Source: a virus
Virus record (IMG/VR): IMGVR_UViG_3300050821_002597
Location: 1 to 21,617 of that record
Reading direction: 5' to 3' (one strand)
DNA length: 21,617 nucleotides
Notes under the pieces: model-generated
Told to the model about the DNA's origin: nothing
The model's database searches: none
Seen by the model: only the letters and a program-made list of their open reading frames with translations
Program-made: the position numbers and the translations under genes
Part shown: positions 5,184-13,812 of the stretch, piece by piece
How positions within the stretch are numbered: position 1 is the first letter of the stretch
Layout of the letters: each line of letters opens with the position of its first letter

Positions 5184-8100
5184 TTAAGAGTGGCCGCCGT
5201 AGCCCTGTACGAAGTAGTCGATGGAACCGCCTGCCGTTGGTGCGCCAGACGCGTTGCGATGTTCGACCTTGAAGTGGTTGGCGTCGGACTCGATCACCAC
5301 GATATTGCCGCCCGCGATCAACCCCTGCCGCGCCGTGATCTGCACCGTTGGGGTGGCGAGGAACCCGACCACGTAGGTGACCACCAAGTGTCCGGTGCCA
5401 TCCATGGCCACGTCGCTGCCTTGGATGTTGCGCAAGGGGATGTTGAGAATGACCGCCGCGCGTATCGTTCGCATCGTGGTGAGCAAGTCATAGAGCGCCC
5501 CCACCAGCCGGAACTGAAAGGCGCGGCCGGTGATGATGGTGGACTTGAGTGGAAACCAAGGGGCGTAGGTGCTGCCGTCCTGACTGACGGCGCACTCGAT
5601 GTGACCGTCCCACTGTGAAGACGATCCCATGGCCAGCGGCATCGCCTGCGCGAGCGGCACCCACGAGGACATGGTGTTGTTGGCTCCCGAGGCCAACGGC
5701 TGGGCCACGGAGATCGACGGCACCCACTGGGCCATCACCGTGCCGAGGTACATGCCATAAGCCAGAACGATCGCCACAACGGACACGTTGCTGCACACGA
5801 TCCCGAGGTCGAGGGTGTTCTGAAAACCGTAAACGGCAACGCGCGTTGCCGTCTGGTTGAGGGCCACGCCACGGTCCCCGGGGAAGATGCCGGGCGGTAT
5901 CGTCTCTGGCGCGGCGGGCGGCGGCAACATCAGCTCGCCGAGATTGACATGCCAGTTCGCCCCTCGGTTGCCCAGCCAAAGCGGCTGTTCCTCGATGTCC
6001 GTCACATGCACCAGTTCGGTGATCTGGGGGATCAGGATCGCCATCGCCGCGTCCACCGACTCCTGCCCCAGCGAGTCGATGGTCTTCACCATGTAGGTTC
6101 CGGCGCGCGACGGCGTGTTGATCTGAGTGGTGTCCACACTCACTCGCGCGATCGAGGTGGTGGCCCGTTCCCACGTGGCGCTGCCGTCAGTGACCGGCGA
6201 CCATTTGAGCCAGAAATACAGCACGTCCAGTTCGCCGGTCGGTATCCAAGCCACGGTCACCAGCGGCCCGTTCGGCGAAAGGAAAATGTTCGACGGCACC
6301 AGCGGCCTGGCCGACAGGCCGATGGGAGTGAATGTCAGTGTGATCGGCGCGGAAGCGTGGCCCAGGTTGTCGTAGGCGGTCACGGTGACCGTCCACTGGC
6401 CCGGCCGCATCAGCGGCACGTCCTGCACCACAGTGTTGAGATTGCGGAACGTGCGGTAGTCCGCGTTCGGTCCGCTCATTTCGAGCTGGTAGCGGGTGAC
6501 GCGCCCGTCCGGTGACCCGGTCCACGACACGATGACGCCGAACTGCGGATAGCCCGTGCCGTCGAGGTAAATATATTCTTTGTAGTTGAGGTTTGACGCA
6601 GGCGCGAGCGGCCCGGTTGGGATCAACGACGTCGGCGGCTCGGGGATCACCAGACCATAGTCGACGTACGCATATTTTTCCGGGTGGTGCTGCGTGGCCA
6701 TGATCTCGTACAGGCCGGAACCCTTGTCGCTGATCGAGGCCACGCGCCACGTGGTGGGTTCCACCACGTTGCTCACGATCATCCAATTGGAGCCCGGCAG
6801 AAACGCGCCCGGGTTCGGCTTGCCGGACACGCGGATCTGATTGGGGTTCGCCGCGACCATTCCCACCACGCCAAGGCTGAACAGGCTCGGCCGGTAACCA
6901 TCGGCCGCCGACCCGGCGGTGACGTAAATGGTCCACCCGGTCCAATCGCCGGGATAGGGCAGGCGGTCGAGCGTGAGGGTGTCCACGCCTTGGTCGTCGA
7001 GCAGCCGCCCGGCCATGCGCGCACCCACGCGCGACGGGTCGGAAATGTTGATGATGTCGCCGGGCCGAAGGTCGGCGTTCTCAAGCCCGACCTGAAACGT
7101 GGCCAGTTCGGTTTCGTTCTGGTTGGTGTAGATGGTCCATCGGCCCAGCCGGATCGCCTGCGTCCTCACCGTGCAGCCGTAGGCCACCACCGTGTTGGAC
7201 TCGCGATAGCTCTGCGTGGCCACGTAGCTGGGGTCCTGCACCAGCTCCACGGCCTGCTGATAGGTGTCGGCGGGATCGATCCATTGAACCGGCACCGCGT
7301 TCCAGCGGCTCTTAACGTCGGCCCCGGCATAGTCGAAAATTCCGTTCACCACGTCGGACGGCGAGAACAGCCGGATGGGATTGCCGGGCCGGTCCTGCGC
7401 GAGAAATACCGTGCCGTTGGCGAAGTAGATCTGCGCCAGCATGTTGGACGCCACGGCGGTGAGGACCGTGTAGGCGTCCTGCCGGGTGTTGATGATGCCG
7501 TTGAAGGTGAACCGGGGCTCGTAGCCACCGAACTGCGCGGGAACGCCGCCGTCGCAGTATTGGGCGGCCTCGTAGAACGACCACTTGTCGACGTTGGCGG
7601 TGTTGAGGTAGCGGCCCAGCCCCCACCGTTCGTTGGTCAGCAGCGCGTAGAGTATCCACGCCGGGTTGTTGGTCCACTGGACATAGAACGACCCGTCCCA
7701 ATCGCCGCTGTAGCTGCGCGAGCGCGGTTCGTAGTTGGTGGGCAGTTCCACCATGATCCCGTCGAGCATGTAGGCGCGGCTCGGGATGCTCGGGAACTGT
7801 TCGGCGTCCACCGTGATGGAGATCATCGCCGTGTCGTCGTAGGCGAGCTGCTGGTAGAGCATTTCGGTGTAGCTCGACCAGATAAGATCGTTCGTCGTCT
7901 TGGGCTCCACGTCGGGTGACAGCCGCTCGATGCGGATGTTCTGGGTGCCGTCGGTGTAGGGAACCGACGCCACCACGGAACGCATATACGGGGAGTTGGT
8001 CTTTCCCCAGATCGCCTCCGTCACCACGTTGGTCCAAAGACCGCCATCGGTTTGTACGTCGAACGCATAGGCCACCGACGCCCCGTTGATGTCGCCGTCG

Positions 8101-8603
8101 TCCTCGGTCATCCACAGCGCGGGGATTTGCAGCTTGTACCGCACGGCGTGAATTGGGGTGTTGATGGCCTTGACGATGGGCACGCCGAACATGGCCTGCA
8201 CACCCACGTTGAATTCCGCCTCGATGAACGGAAAACCGGCGATGGCGTCCTGTGAGGGGTAGCCGTAGCGGGCGTCGGCCTCGAGGATGTTGAACTGCCA
8301 GTTTCCGCCGAAGTCCTCGACTTGGGTGCCGTCGAGGTAAACGGCCTGCCACCACGAGGTGGCGGGTGCGGCCGGTCCATAGATCACGCCCTCCGACACC
8401 ACCTCCAGAATTCGCGCGGTGGACATCGAGCGCAGCGTGTTGGCGAAATTCACCGGCTGGTGCGGCGTCTGCTGCACAGGCTGGGCACCGGCACCACCCT
8501 TGCCGCCCTTGGCCGCGATCCGATTTCGTTCATTAAGTCTGCGCGGGTCGGCAATTCGGCGCACGTGAACGCCGACCTGGGTGTCGCGGCCGCGGCGGTT
8601 CAT
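5184..8603 (-). CDS. J: Tail tip attachment protein J (central fibre, host specificity)
   Basis: The product is 1139 aa, similar in length to lambda J. The chosen ATG overlaps the TGA of gene I (ATGA, 8600-8603); in-frame extension to 9128 is rejected because it overlaps gene I and reads as low-complexity Arg/Gly/His shadow. The basic N-terminus (about 1-50, Arg/Lys/Gly) leads into the conserved J region (RILEVVSEGVIYGP around 64-77, QAVYLDGTQVED at 86-97, and the long baseplate-hub-like part to about 650). Two fibronectin type III-like domains follow at about 660-765 and 770-865, then a C-terminal region that ends in a short Gly/Ser-rich tail. J forms the hub and tip of the tail and determines host contact. 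It is the last gene of the M-L-K-I-J block. Confidence 0.92.
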   Translation of the reverse strand: MNRRGRDTQVGVHVRRIADPRRLNERNRIAAKGGKGGAGAQPVQQTPHQPVNFANTLRSMSTARILEVVSEGVIYGPAAPATSWWQAVYLDGTQVEDFGGNWQFNILEADARYGYPSQDAIAGFPFIEAEFNVGVQAMFGVPIVKAINTPIHAVRYKLQIPALWMTEDDGDINGASVAYAFDVQTDGGLWTNVVTEAIWGKTNSPYMRSVVASVPYTDGTQNIRIERLSPDVEPKTTNDLIWSSYTEMLYQQLAYDDTAMISITVDAEQFPSIPSRAYMLDGIMVELPTNYEPRSRSYSGDWDGSFYVQWTNNPAWILYALLTNERWGLGRYLNTANVDKWSFYEAAQYCDGGVPAQFGGYEPRFTFNGIINTRQDAYTVLTAVASNMLAQIYFANGTVFLAQDRPGNPIRLFSPSDVVNGIFDYAGADVKSRWNAVPVQWIDPADTYQQAVELVQDPSYVATQSYRESNTVVAYGCTVRTQAIRLGRWTIYTNQNETELATFQVGLENADLRPGDIINISDPSRVGARMAGRLLDDQGVDTLTLDRLPYPGDWTGWTIYVTAGSAADGYRPSLFSLGVVGMVAANPNQIRVSGKPNPGAFLPGSNWMIVSNVVEPTTWRVASISDKGSGLYEIMATQHHPEKYAYVDYGLVIPEPPTSLIPTGPLAPASNLNYKEYIYLDGTGYPQFGVIVSWTGSPDGRVTRYQLEMSGPNADYRTFRNLNTVVQDVPLMRPGQWTVTVTAYDNLGHASAPITLTFTPIGLSARPLVPSNIFLSPNGPLVTVAWIPTGELDVLYFWLKWSPVTDGSATWERATTSIARVSVDTTQINTPSRAGTYMVKTIDSLGQESVDAAMAILIPQITELVHVTDIEEQPLWLGNRGANWHVNLGELMLPPPAAPETIPPGIFPGDRGVALNQTATRVAVYGFQNTLDLGIVCSNVSVVAIVLAYGMYLGTVMAQWVPSISVAQPLASGANNTMSSWVPLAQAMPLAMGSSSQWDGHIECAVSQDGSTYAPWFPLKSTIITGRAFQFRLVGALYDLLTTMRTIRAAVILNIPLRNIQGSDVAMDGTGHLVVTYVVGFLATPTVQITARQGLIAGGNIVVIESDANHFKVEHRNASGAPTAGGSIDYFVQGYGGHS

Positions 8604-9271
8604 GGCGCAATGTCCGATGCATCGACCATGGCCGACACCACCACGCTGCCGGTCAGGTGCGTGCCGAACACCAGCGGCACCGGCCCACCCTGCTGGGTGT
8701 TGTTGACGATGCCGTTGAACAGGAACGACGGACGGTCCTGCGGCGGCGCGCTGTCGGTGGGCGAGGCGTTGACGCCGGGAATTCCCTGCGGCGGCTGGGC
8801 CATCATTCCGGCCACCCCTCCCAGCACCATCGACGCTCCCAGCACCGCCACGTTGGCCGCCGATATGCCCATGAAGCTCGCTCCGGTCATGGCCGCCCCG
8901 AACCCGCCCAACGTGCCCATCGCGGCAAAACCGGCGGGCGCGGCAAGACCGGCGGTCACGATCGACGCCCCGATCAGCACCACACCGGCCGCAACCTTGC
9001 CCACACCATCGCCGCCCGCCGCGCCAGTGGCCGGAACCAGGTGCAGCGGCAACGCGCCGATGTTCATTGCCGCCGTGTGAACCTGTATCGCGTTCGCGAT
9101 GTGAGGTGATCCCACGATGATCCGCCACTGGCCCTCGCGGATGGCCTCGCGCAGACCCGGACGCAATGTCATCAGGGCCCGCACCGCTTCGGCTGGCGAC
9201 GACACGTCAAGGCGGAAGCGACGCCCGAACCGTCTGCCCGCTGCGCCGTAGAGGAAAACATCCCGCATCAT
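8600..9271 (-). CDS. I: Tail assembly protein I
   Basis: The product is 223 aa, close to lambda I in length and in the same place between K and J. The first 60 residues are a small folded domain (DVSSPAEAVRALMTLRPG and QWRIIVG). Residues about 90-157 are an unusually long Gly/Ala-rich hydrophobic region, typical of this family, and the C-terminal part includes NGIVNNTQQGGPVPLVFG and GSVVVSA. The start is the first of two adjacent ATG codons because it overlaps the TGA of K (ATGA, 9268-9271). In lambda this protein is needed for tail tip initiation but is not in the finished particle; the same role is inferred here. Confidence 0.88.
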   Translation of the reverse strand: MMRDVFLYGAAGRRFGRRFRLDVSSPAEAVRALMTLRPGLREAIREGQWRIIVGSPHIANAIQVHTAAMNIGALPLHLVPATGAAGGDGVGKVAAGVVLIGASIVTAGLAAPAGFAAMGTLGGFGAAMTGASFMGISAANVAVLGASMVLGGVAGMMAQPPQGIPGVNASPTDSAPPQDRPSFLFNGIVNNTQQGGPVPLVFGTHLTGSVVVSAMVDASDIAP

Positions 9272-10026
9272 TTTCGGCGCAACCCCATGGTGAAGTGACG
9301 GGTGTAGCGCACGCGCGGCACCGCCGCCGACAGTCGGGTGCTGTCCACGGCCCGCACACCCGCCGCGTGGTGGAGCAGCAGGTGCTGGTCGAGCACCACG
9401 GCCCCGTGCATCGGAACCTTGTTGTTGAAATTCATCAGCACCAGATCGCCGCGCTGGGTGGCGGTGGCCGGGTCGATCCTGACGAACCCCGCCCGTTCGA
9501 AGTTTTCGGTGTAGAGGTCCTGTCCCTTGGTCCACCACTCCCAATCGCGCGGCCCGTCGTGAAACTCGATGCCCTGCTCGCGGAAGAAATCCCGGATCAG
9601 GGAACAGCAGTCGTGCACACCATGACGGAAGCCCCGACCCACCAGCGGCGCGGGCTTGAGCATGTCGCCCCAGCAGAACGTGTCGGGCACCGGCCACACC
9701 ATCACCACGAAGGGGATGCCGAGCTGTATCTGGTAGACCATGTCCGTCTGCGACGGCGAACCCAGCCCGTCCGGATGGCTGTGAAAGAACACGTCCGCGT
9801 CGGCCACGCGCAACAGGTCGGCGTCGGACAGGAACACGTCGGCGTCCGGGGTGCGGCTTATGTTGTCGAGGCGCACATACTGGCCACCCTCCACAATCCC
9901 GGCGGCCTCGAGGGGATAGACCTCGGCCGTGTGGTCTCGCGCCGCTTGGTGGATCTCCGCCGTCCACGCCTCGGGCCAAGCCGGGCACATCGGCACGGGG
10001 AAGCGGGCGGTGATCGTGGTGTTCAT
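9268..10026 (-). CDS. K: Tail assembly protein K: JAMM protease plus NlpC/P60 domain
   Basis: The product is 252 aa with the two-domain layout of lambda K. The N-terminal JAMM/MPN domain shows the zinc pattern His82-x-His84-Pro followed by Ser92-x2-Asp95, with Glu40 in PLEAAG as the likely catalytic acid. The C-terminal NlpC/P60 domain has Asp139-Cys140 (nucleophile) and His207 in MHGAVV, with a pair of His at 219-220. NlpC/P60 domains cleave peptidoglycan peptides, so the protein may process tail components and help DNA entry. It overlaps L and I by ATGA on both sides, which supports tightly coupled production of the tail tip proteins. Confidence 0.92.
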   Translation of the reverse strand: MNTTITARFPVPMCPAWPEAWTAEIHQAARDHTAEVYPLEAAGIVEGGQYVRLDNISRTPDADVFLSDADLLRVADADVFFHSHPDGLGSPSQTDMVYQIQLGIPFVVMVWPVPDTFCWGDMLKPAPLVGRGFRHGVHDCCSLIRDFFREQGIEFHDGPRDWEWWTKGQDLYTENFERAGFVRIDPATATQRGDLVLMNFNNKVPMHGAVVLDQHLLLHHAAGVRAVDSTRLSAAVPRVRYTRHFTMGLRRK

Positions 10027-10721
10027 TTAACTTTTCCAACGCCGGGGAAAAACCGCGCGGGCAAGACGCTTTCCCCGAACCGGAACCGACAGCCCTGCAA
10101 GGTTTTCTGGCAGACGTCGTGGGTGGGGTCGGTCGGGCTGTTGTTCACGTCATAGAAGCCGTTGCCGCTGTAGGGGCAGGTGGCCAGCGAGTAGTCGAAC
10201 GCCCCGGTGTTCGGGTTCCAGAAACGATAGGTGTGACTGCAAACGTCGCGAAGAATTTGCCGCCGGGGAAGTTGAACGCCCTCCTGATCCATCCGTGACG
10301 CCAGCTTGAACACGATGGCCAGCGCGTTGTGGCTGGTCTTTTGGGCCACCACGAATTCGTTGCGCGTGATGTAGGCGTTGGCGTCCGGCGTGGACCCGTC
10401 ATCGAGAAACCGGCGCAAGGTGAGGATGCGGACCAAGATAGCGCCGATCAGTCCCCGATAGCTGTCCAGCAGCAGGTTGCCCGCGCCAAACAGATTGGAA
10501 ATCGTCACGTTGGGCGTGGGGATCGAGCCGCGCGTGGTCATTTCAAAACCGGACGCGTCCATCGGCAGAGCGGCGTACTGTTGGCCGCCCCAGAAGATCG
10601 TGGTGTCGAAATCCTCGGCCGACGTGAAGTAGAACATCTGGCCGCCGAGGTTGCGCGTGTCGAGCTGGAACAGGGTGATCAGCCCCTCGGTGACGAGCGG
10701 GTCGTCCCACCGGACCGTCAT
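10023..10721 (-). CDS. L: Minor tail protein L with a four-Cys iron-sulfur site
   Basis: The product is 232 aa and matches lambda gpL in length, position and sequence style (TEGLITLFQLD, FWGGQQYAALPMDASGFE, TPNVTISN). Exactly four Cys lie in the C-terminal domain: Cys161 (DVCSHTY), Cys182 (ATCPYSG), Cys204 (DVCQKT) and Cys211 (GCRFRFG). Lambda gpL binds a [4Fe-4S] cluster through four C-terminal Cys, so the same is expected here. The protein forms part of the tail tip beneath the tube. The start ATG overlaps the TGA of gene M (ATGA, 10718-10721). Confidence 0.92.
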   Translation of the reverse strand: MTVRWDDPLVTEGLITLFQLDTRNLGGQMFYFTSAEDFDTTIFWGGQQYAALPMDASGFEMTTRGSIPTPNVTISNLFGAGNLLLDSYRGLIGAILVRILTLRRFLDDGSTPDANAYITRNEFVVAQKTSHNALAIVFKLASRMDQEGVQLPRRQILRDVCSHTYRFWNPNTGAFDYSLATCPYSGNGFYDVNNSPTDPTHDVCQKTLQGCRFRFGESVLPARFFPGVGKVK

Positions 10722-11110
10722 GGGTGGGGCTGGATCGGCTGAGGGTTGAACGCGCGGTTGAACGTGGCCGCCAGCGTGCCCACCACGCCACTGCCGTCAC
10801 GGTTTTTGACCTGTATCGTGTATGTCCATTCGTCGGCGGTGACATACACGGGGGCCGCTTCGCCGGGCGGCTGGTAGTAGAACCCCTGAAGTGCGTTGGC
10901 CTGCAGGAACGTGTCCATCTGGGCCATTTCATCGTCGCTGGTGAACGCGAAGGTCACCCCGTAGGCCGGGCGCACGGGATTGAGGCCGCGCGTGGATCGA
11001 TGAACGTAGCCGTCGCCGAACGCGTTGATGTCCACGGCCAGCTTGGCGTCCTTGGTGTGGCCGGGCATCGGGCAGAACGGCCAGAAGGGTTGCGGTAGCG
11101 GATCGGCCAT
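10718..11110 (-). CDS. M: Minor tail protein M
   Basis: The product is 130 aa of the lambda gpM family, a tail tip protein placed between the tape measure and L. The family signature is visible: FGDGYVHRSTRGLNP at about 31-45, VTFAFTS, FLQANALQGFYYQPP, and a closing VYVTADEWTYTI. The start ATG has GGAGG eight bases upstream, in the 12-bp gap after the tape measure gene, and the stop overlaps gene L. It contributes to the distal tail ring on which the tube is built. Confidence 0.88.
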   Translation of the reverse strand: MADPLPQPFWPFCPMPGHTKDAKLAVDINAFGDGYVHRSTRGLNPVRPAYGVTFAFTSDDEMAQMDTFLQANALQGFYYQPPGEAAPVYVTADEWTYTIQVKNRDGSGVVGTLAATFNRAFNPQPIQPHP

Positions 11111-11122
11111 GGTGCGCGCCTC

Positions 11123-13162
11123 CTATGCCGACTGCCGGGTGTAGAGGACGCCACCCGGCCGCTTCTCGTTGGAAATCGTGTCCACCACCGCGGCCTTGAT
11201 CCGGCGGGCAAACTCGGCGGTGTTGCGCGGGTCGTTTTGCGGACCGCTGTTGCCGCTCATGTCCACGTTGACGGTGACCCCACCCGATTGACCGCCGCCG
11301 TTCGGCACGATGTTCCCTGCCGCGCTCGGCACGAACATCTCGGGCCCTTGCTCCCCCACCACGTAGGCCTGTCCGGGCATCACGGGCCCACCCCCGGCAA
11401 GACCCGGAATGGACGGCAATCCTGCCGCGATGTTGGCCGCGTTGATCCCTGCCGTGCCTGTGAAGCCGCCCGCACCCACCGCCAAATTCGGAGTGACACC
11501 GCCCGCCCCGGCGAACAGCAGTTTGAACGCCTGTGACGCCGCCGCCTTGATCGCCATTTCCGCCAGCATGTTGGCGAAGTCCAAAAGGATCTGGCTGAAG
11601 GTCTTGGTGCTCTGGCCCTCCAGCGCCTTCAGCCCGTCCGTCATCGAGGTGGTCAGCCCGGTGAAAATCTGTTCGCCCTGTGAGTACAGGTCGTTGCTTC
11701 GCGCGTAGGCGTTGGCCGCGTGTTCGAACCCGGCGGCGAGCGAGCCCAGGTTGTCGTCGTAGCGTTGCGCCGCGAGCGCCGCCTGATTGATCGCCTCGGT
11801 TCCCTCCGCGAGGGCACGATTGAAATCGGTCTGGCTGATGCGGTGCGTCGCGAGCTGGTCGCTGAGGTCCTTGTGGAGCTTGGTGAGGGCCACGGTGCCG
11901 TCGCCGTATTTCTTGTCGGTCTCGACGGCGGCGGTCTCGACCTCGATCAGTTTCAGTTCGGCGGCGTGCTTGGTCTCGTAGGCGAGCACCGCGTCGTAGA
12001 TCGCTTTTTTCTGTTCCTCGGACACCTGCTGGCCCCGGGCGATCAGCTTGGCCGCGATGTCGTCGGCCTGCTGCTGCGCGGCAACCTGGCGCTTCAGATC
12101 CTCGATGTTCTGGGTGTAACCCTCGTTGATTTTTTTGAAGGCCGCGTCCGCCGCGTCACCCATCGCTTTGTAGCGCGCGATCTGCTTGTCGATGGTGTCT
12201 TCTTGGGTGCCACCGCCGCCGCCACCAGCCGGCAGTGGCGGATTGTCGGCAGCAGCAAGGCTGATCGGCACGCCCAGCGTGGACCCGAAGCCACGGCCCA
12301 TCTGGCGCTGGTTTTCCTGATAGCGGCGCGCGGCTTCGGCAGCGGTTACGGCATTGCTGGTGCCATCGAACATCCCGAAGGCACCGCCAGCGCCGGTCGG
12401 GCCACCGCCCGCCGGGCCGGTCTTGTAGCCATATTGAGCCGCTTGGGCGCGGCCCATCTTCTCCAGCTCCGCACCCGACACGGTGGCCTGCGCTGCCACT
12501 TTGCCGAGCCAACCGACCAGATCGATGGTGGCGGCTATCACGAGCCGCATGCCCTCCGCCGTGGTCTTCAGCTGGATCACAAGTCCGTTTGCGAGGACAT
12601 CGACTACCCGATTGACCGACGGGACGAGCTTTTCAAACCAGTCGAAAAGTGCGTTAGCTTCCTTGCTGGCCCAGTCCATCGCGCCGCTGCCGTCACCCGG
12701 CCGTTGCGTCAGTTGCAAATAGAGGTCGTGCATGCGCTGGCCCAGCACGAAGGTCTTGTTGCTGAAGTCCTCGCTCGCGGTCTCGGCCTTCTGCACGCGC
12801 GCCAGATAGTCCTCGGTCCACTCGCGCCCCATCGTCTTGTAGAGCTCGGCGAGCTTCACACTGTCGTCAGTGAGCCCTCGCACCGACCGGGAGGCCGCGT
12901 CGGTGCGCAGGGAATACGCTGCCAGCGCTTCCCCGGCTTTTTGCATCTGGTCGTTGTAATCGATGACCTGCTTGATGGCCTCGCCAATGGCCAGCGCGCC
13001 GGTCACGCGCTTTGCCAGCGCAATGAAGCCTTCGATGCTCTGGCCCGCCTTGGCGATGCTCTGCGACCAGCTTTCAATCTCCTTTTGGCTTTTCGCCATG
13101 TTGGTGGAGAAGTCGGCGAAGTCCGCCACGAATTTGACGAGGATGTCGCCGATTGCTGCCAT
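11123..13162 (-). CDS. H: Tail tape measure protein
   Basis: The product is 679 aa, the protein whose length sets the tail length; at the usual 0.15 nm per residue the tail would be roughly 100 nm. Residues 1-240 are helical with several hydrophobic stretches (for example near 40-65 and 185-225). Gly-rich spacers lie near 247-265 and 312-320. A long charged helical and coiled-coil part runs from about 325 to 490, followed by a hydrophobic helix and Gly-rich segments (540-600). The tape-measure C-terminal signature GEQGPEMFVPSAAGNIVPN is at about 605, and the end is TVNVDMSG with AEFARRIKAAV. It lies directly after the GT frame (3-bp gap), where G/GT chaperones act on it. Confidence 0.93.
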   Translation of the reverse strand: MAAIGDILVKFVADFADFSTNMAKSQKEIESWSQSIAKAGQSIEGFIALAKRVTGALAIGEAIKQVIDYNDQMQKAGEALAAYSLRTDAASRSVRGLTDDSVKLAELYKTMGREWTEDYLARVQKAETASEDFSNKTFVLGQRMHDLYLQLTQRPGDGSGAMDWASKEANALFDWFEKLVPSVNRVVDVLANGLVIQLKTTAEGMRLVIAATIDLVGWLGKVAAQATVSGAELEKMGRAQAAQYGYKTGPAGGGPTGAGGAFGMFDGTSNAVTAAEAARRYQENQRQMGRGFGSTLGVPISLAAADNPPLPAGGGGGGTQEDTIDKQIARYKAMGDAADAAFKKINEGYTQNIEDLKRQVAAQQQADDIAAKLIARGQQVSEEQKKAIYDAVLAYETKHAAELKLIEVETAAVETDKKYGDGTVALTKLHKDLSDQLATHRISQTDFNRALAEGTEAINQAALAAQRYDDNLGSLAAGFEHAANAYARSNDLYSQGEQIFTGLTTSMTDGLKALEGQSTKTFSQILLDFANMLAEMAIKAAASQAFKLLFAGAGGVTPNLAVGAGGFTGTAGINAANIAAGLPSIPGLAGGGPVMPGQAYVVGEQGPEMFVPSAAGNIVPNGGGQSGGVTVNVDMSGNSGPQNDPRNTAEFARRIKAAVVDTISNEKRPGGVLYTRQSA

Positions 13163-13165
13163 GGG

Positions 13166-13480
13166 TCACTCTCCCCGCCATTGCGCACGCAGCCGGTCGA
13201 TCTCGGACACCTCGGGCTTGGCTGGTGCGGTGCGATCGCGGATCACGAAGAAATCGTCAGGCGCGACCGGCGCTGCATCGGGGGCGCGTTGGAGGTTGAC
13301 CATGGTCGACAGGATCATCCCGGTGTGGATGTCGGCCAGCCGGTCGGGCAACGGCTCGTGCACGGCGTCAAACCACTGCCAATCGCGCAACTCGCGCGTG
13401 GACATGGTGGCCTTGATTTCAGCGACAGTTTTGTGGAGCGCCAAAGCGAGCCGGTGAAGGAACAGCCGCTCCGGCGTCAG
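13166..13480 (-). CDS. T: T domain of tail assembly chaperone GT, read by -1 frameshift
   Basis: This frame has no good start of its own near its beginning. It is in the -1 register relative to G, is open through the G stop codon, and continues as LTPERLFLHRLALALHKTVA with TMSTRELRDWQWF, the hallmark of the C-terminal part of lambda-like GT proteins. Read with G through a -1 slip at 13480-13486, the fusion is about 215 aa (111 from G, 104 from this frame). GT and G bind the tape measure and recruit tail tube subunits during assembly. The gene ends 3 bp before the tape measure start, as in lambda-type tails. An independent TTG start at 13444 is unlikely since it lacks a ribosome binding site and cuts off the conserved part. 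Confidence 0.8.
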   Translation of the reverse strand: MTPERLFLHRLALALHKTVAEIKATMSTRELRDWQWFDAVHEPLPDRLADIHTGMILSTMVNLQRAPDAAPVAPDDFFVIRDRTAPAKPEVSEIDRLRAQWRGE

Positions 13481-13486
13481 GGGGAA
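13450..13486 (-). other. Programmed -1 frameshift site between G and T
   Basis: The zero frame of G ends CCT TCC CCC TGA. The candidate slippery heptamer is T TCC CCC (13486-13480), placed directly before the stop. A slip leaves the A-site codon unchanged (CCC on CCC) and the P-site tRNA on TTC with a G-U pair. Downstream, eight bases after the heptamer, GAGCGG can pair with CC(G)GCTC, and GCCGG (13475-13471) can pair with CCGGC (13454-13450), giving a stimulatory hairpin. The site is inferred from frame logic and position; it is not the usual lambda G GGA AAG. Confidence 0.65.
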
Positions 13487-13812
13487 GGGCTGGCGGCCGA
13501 CCCGTCGTGGCCATTGCTGGCTCCCGGCAGCGGCGCGTCGGGGTCGGCATCCTGCAGCCCGTTCGCATAGGCGGCCTTGGCGGCCAGCCGCTGCAATACC
13601 AGCCAGAAACGCAGAGGTTGAGCGTAGATCTCGTCAACGCTGGTGAACACGGGTTCCTCCGTGTCGGCCCAGCGCATCGTTGCCACCAGCAAGGCATAGC
13701 GCCCCGCCCTGGCTTGACCAGCGGCAATGGTGTCGATGATCGGCTCGCCTTCGCGGATCGACAGGGAGGCGAAGTTTACCGGCCTGCCGTCCCAAATATC
13801 GCGCCCGCTCAT
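13477..13812 (-). CDS. G: Tail assembly chaperone G
   Basis: The product is 111 aa, located between the tail tube and tape measure genes where siphoviruses encode their tail assembly chaperone. It is largely helical (residues 15-85, EGEPIIDTIAAGQARAG, FWLVLQRLAAKAAYANGL) and ends in an unstructured Ala/Ser/Pro tail from which the ribosome can shift into the T frame. Its ATG overlaps the TGA of the tube gene (ATGA, 13809-13812). The low sequence conservation of this family means the call rests mainly on position and the overlapping T frame. Confidence 0.82.
   Translation of the reverse strand: MSGRDIWDGRPVNFASLSIREGEPIIDTIAAGQARAGRYALLVATMRWADTEEPVFTSVDEIYAQPLRFWLVLQRLAAKAAYANGLQDADPDAPLPGASNGHDGSAASPSP

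Noticed and set aside
6684-7919. 411-codon plus-strand open frame
   Set aside because: Antisense to J, with no ribosome binding site or known domain and with shadow-type composition.
8604-9128. In-frame upstream extension of J to a 1314-aa protein
   Set aside because: The added 175 residues overlap gene I entirely and read as His/Arg/Gly shadow. The ATG at 8603 with the ATGA overlap fits the pattern of neighbouring genes.
9272-10039. 479-codon minus-strand frame that starts before gene I
   Set aside because: Only its last 223 codons are real (gene I). The upstream part is the shadow of gene K.
11720-13570. 616-codon open frame on the plus strand
   Set aside because: It lies antisense to the tape measure and chaperone genes, which have clear family signatures. 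Its product is a Leu/Val/Gly/Arg-rich composition shadow of GC-rich coding on the other strand.
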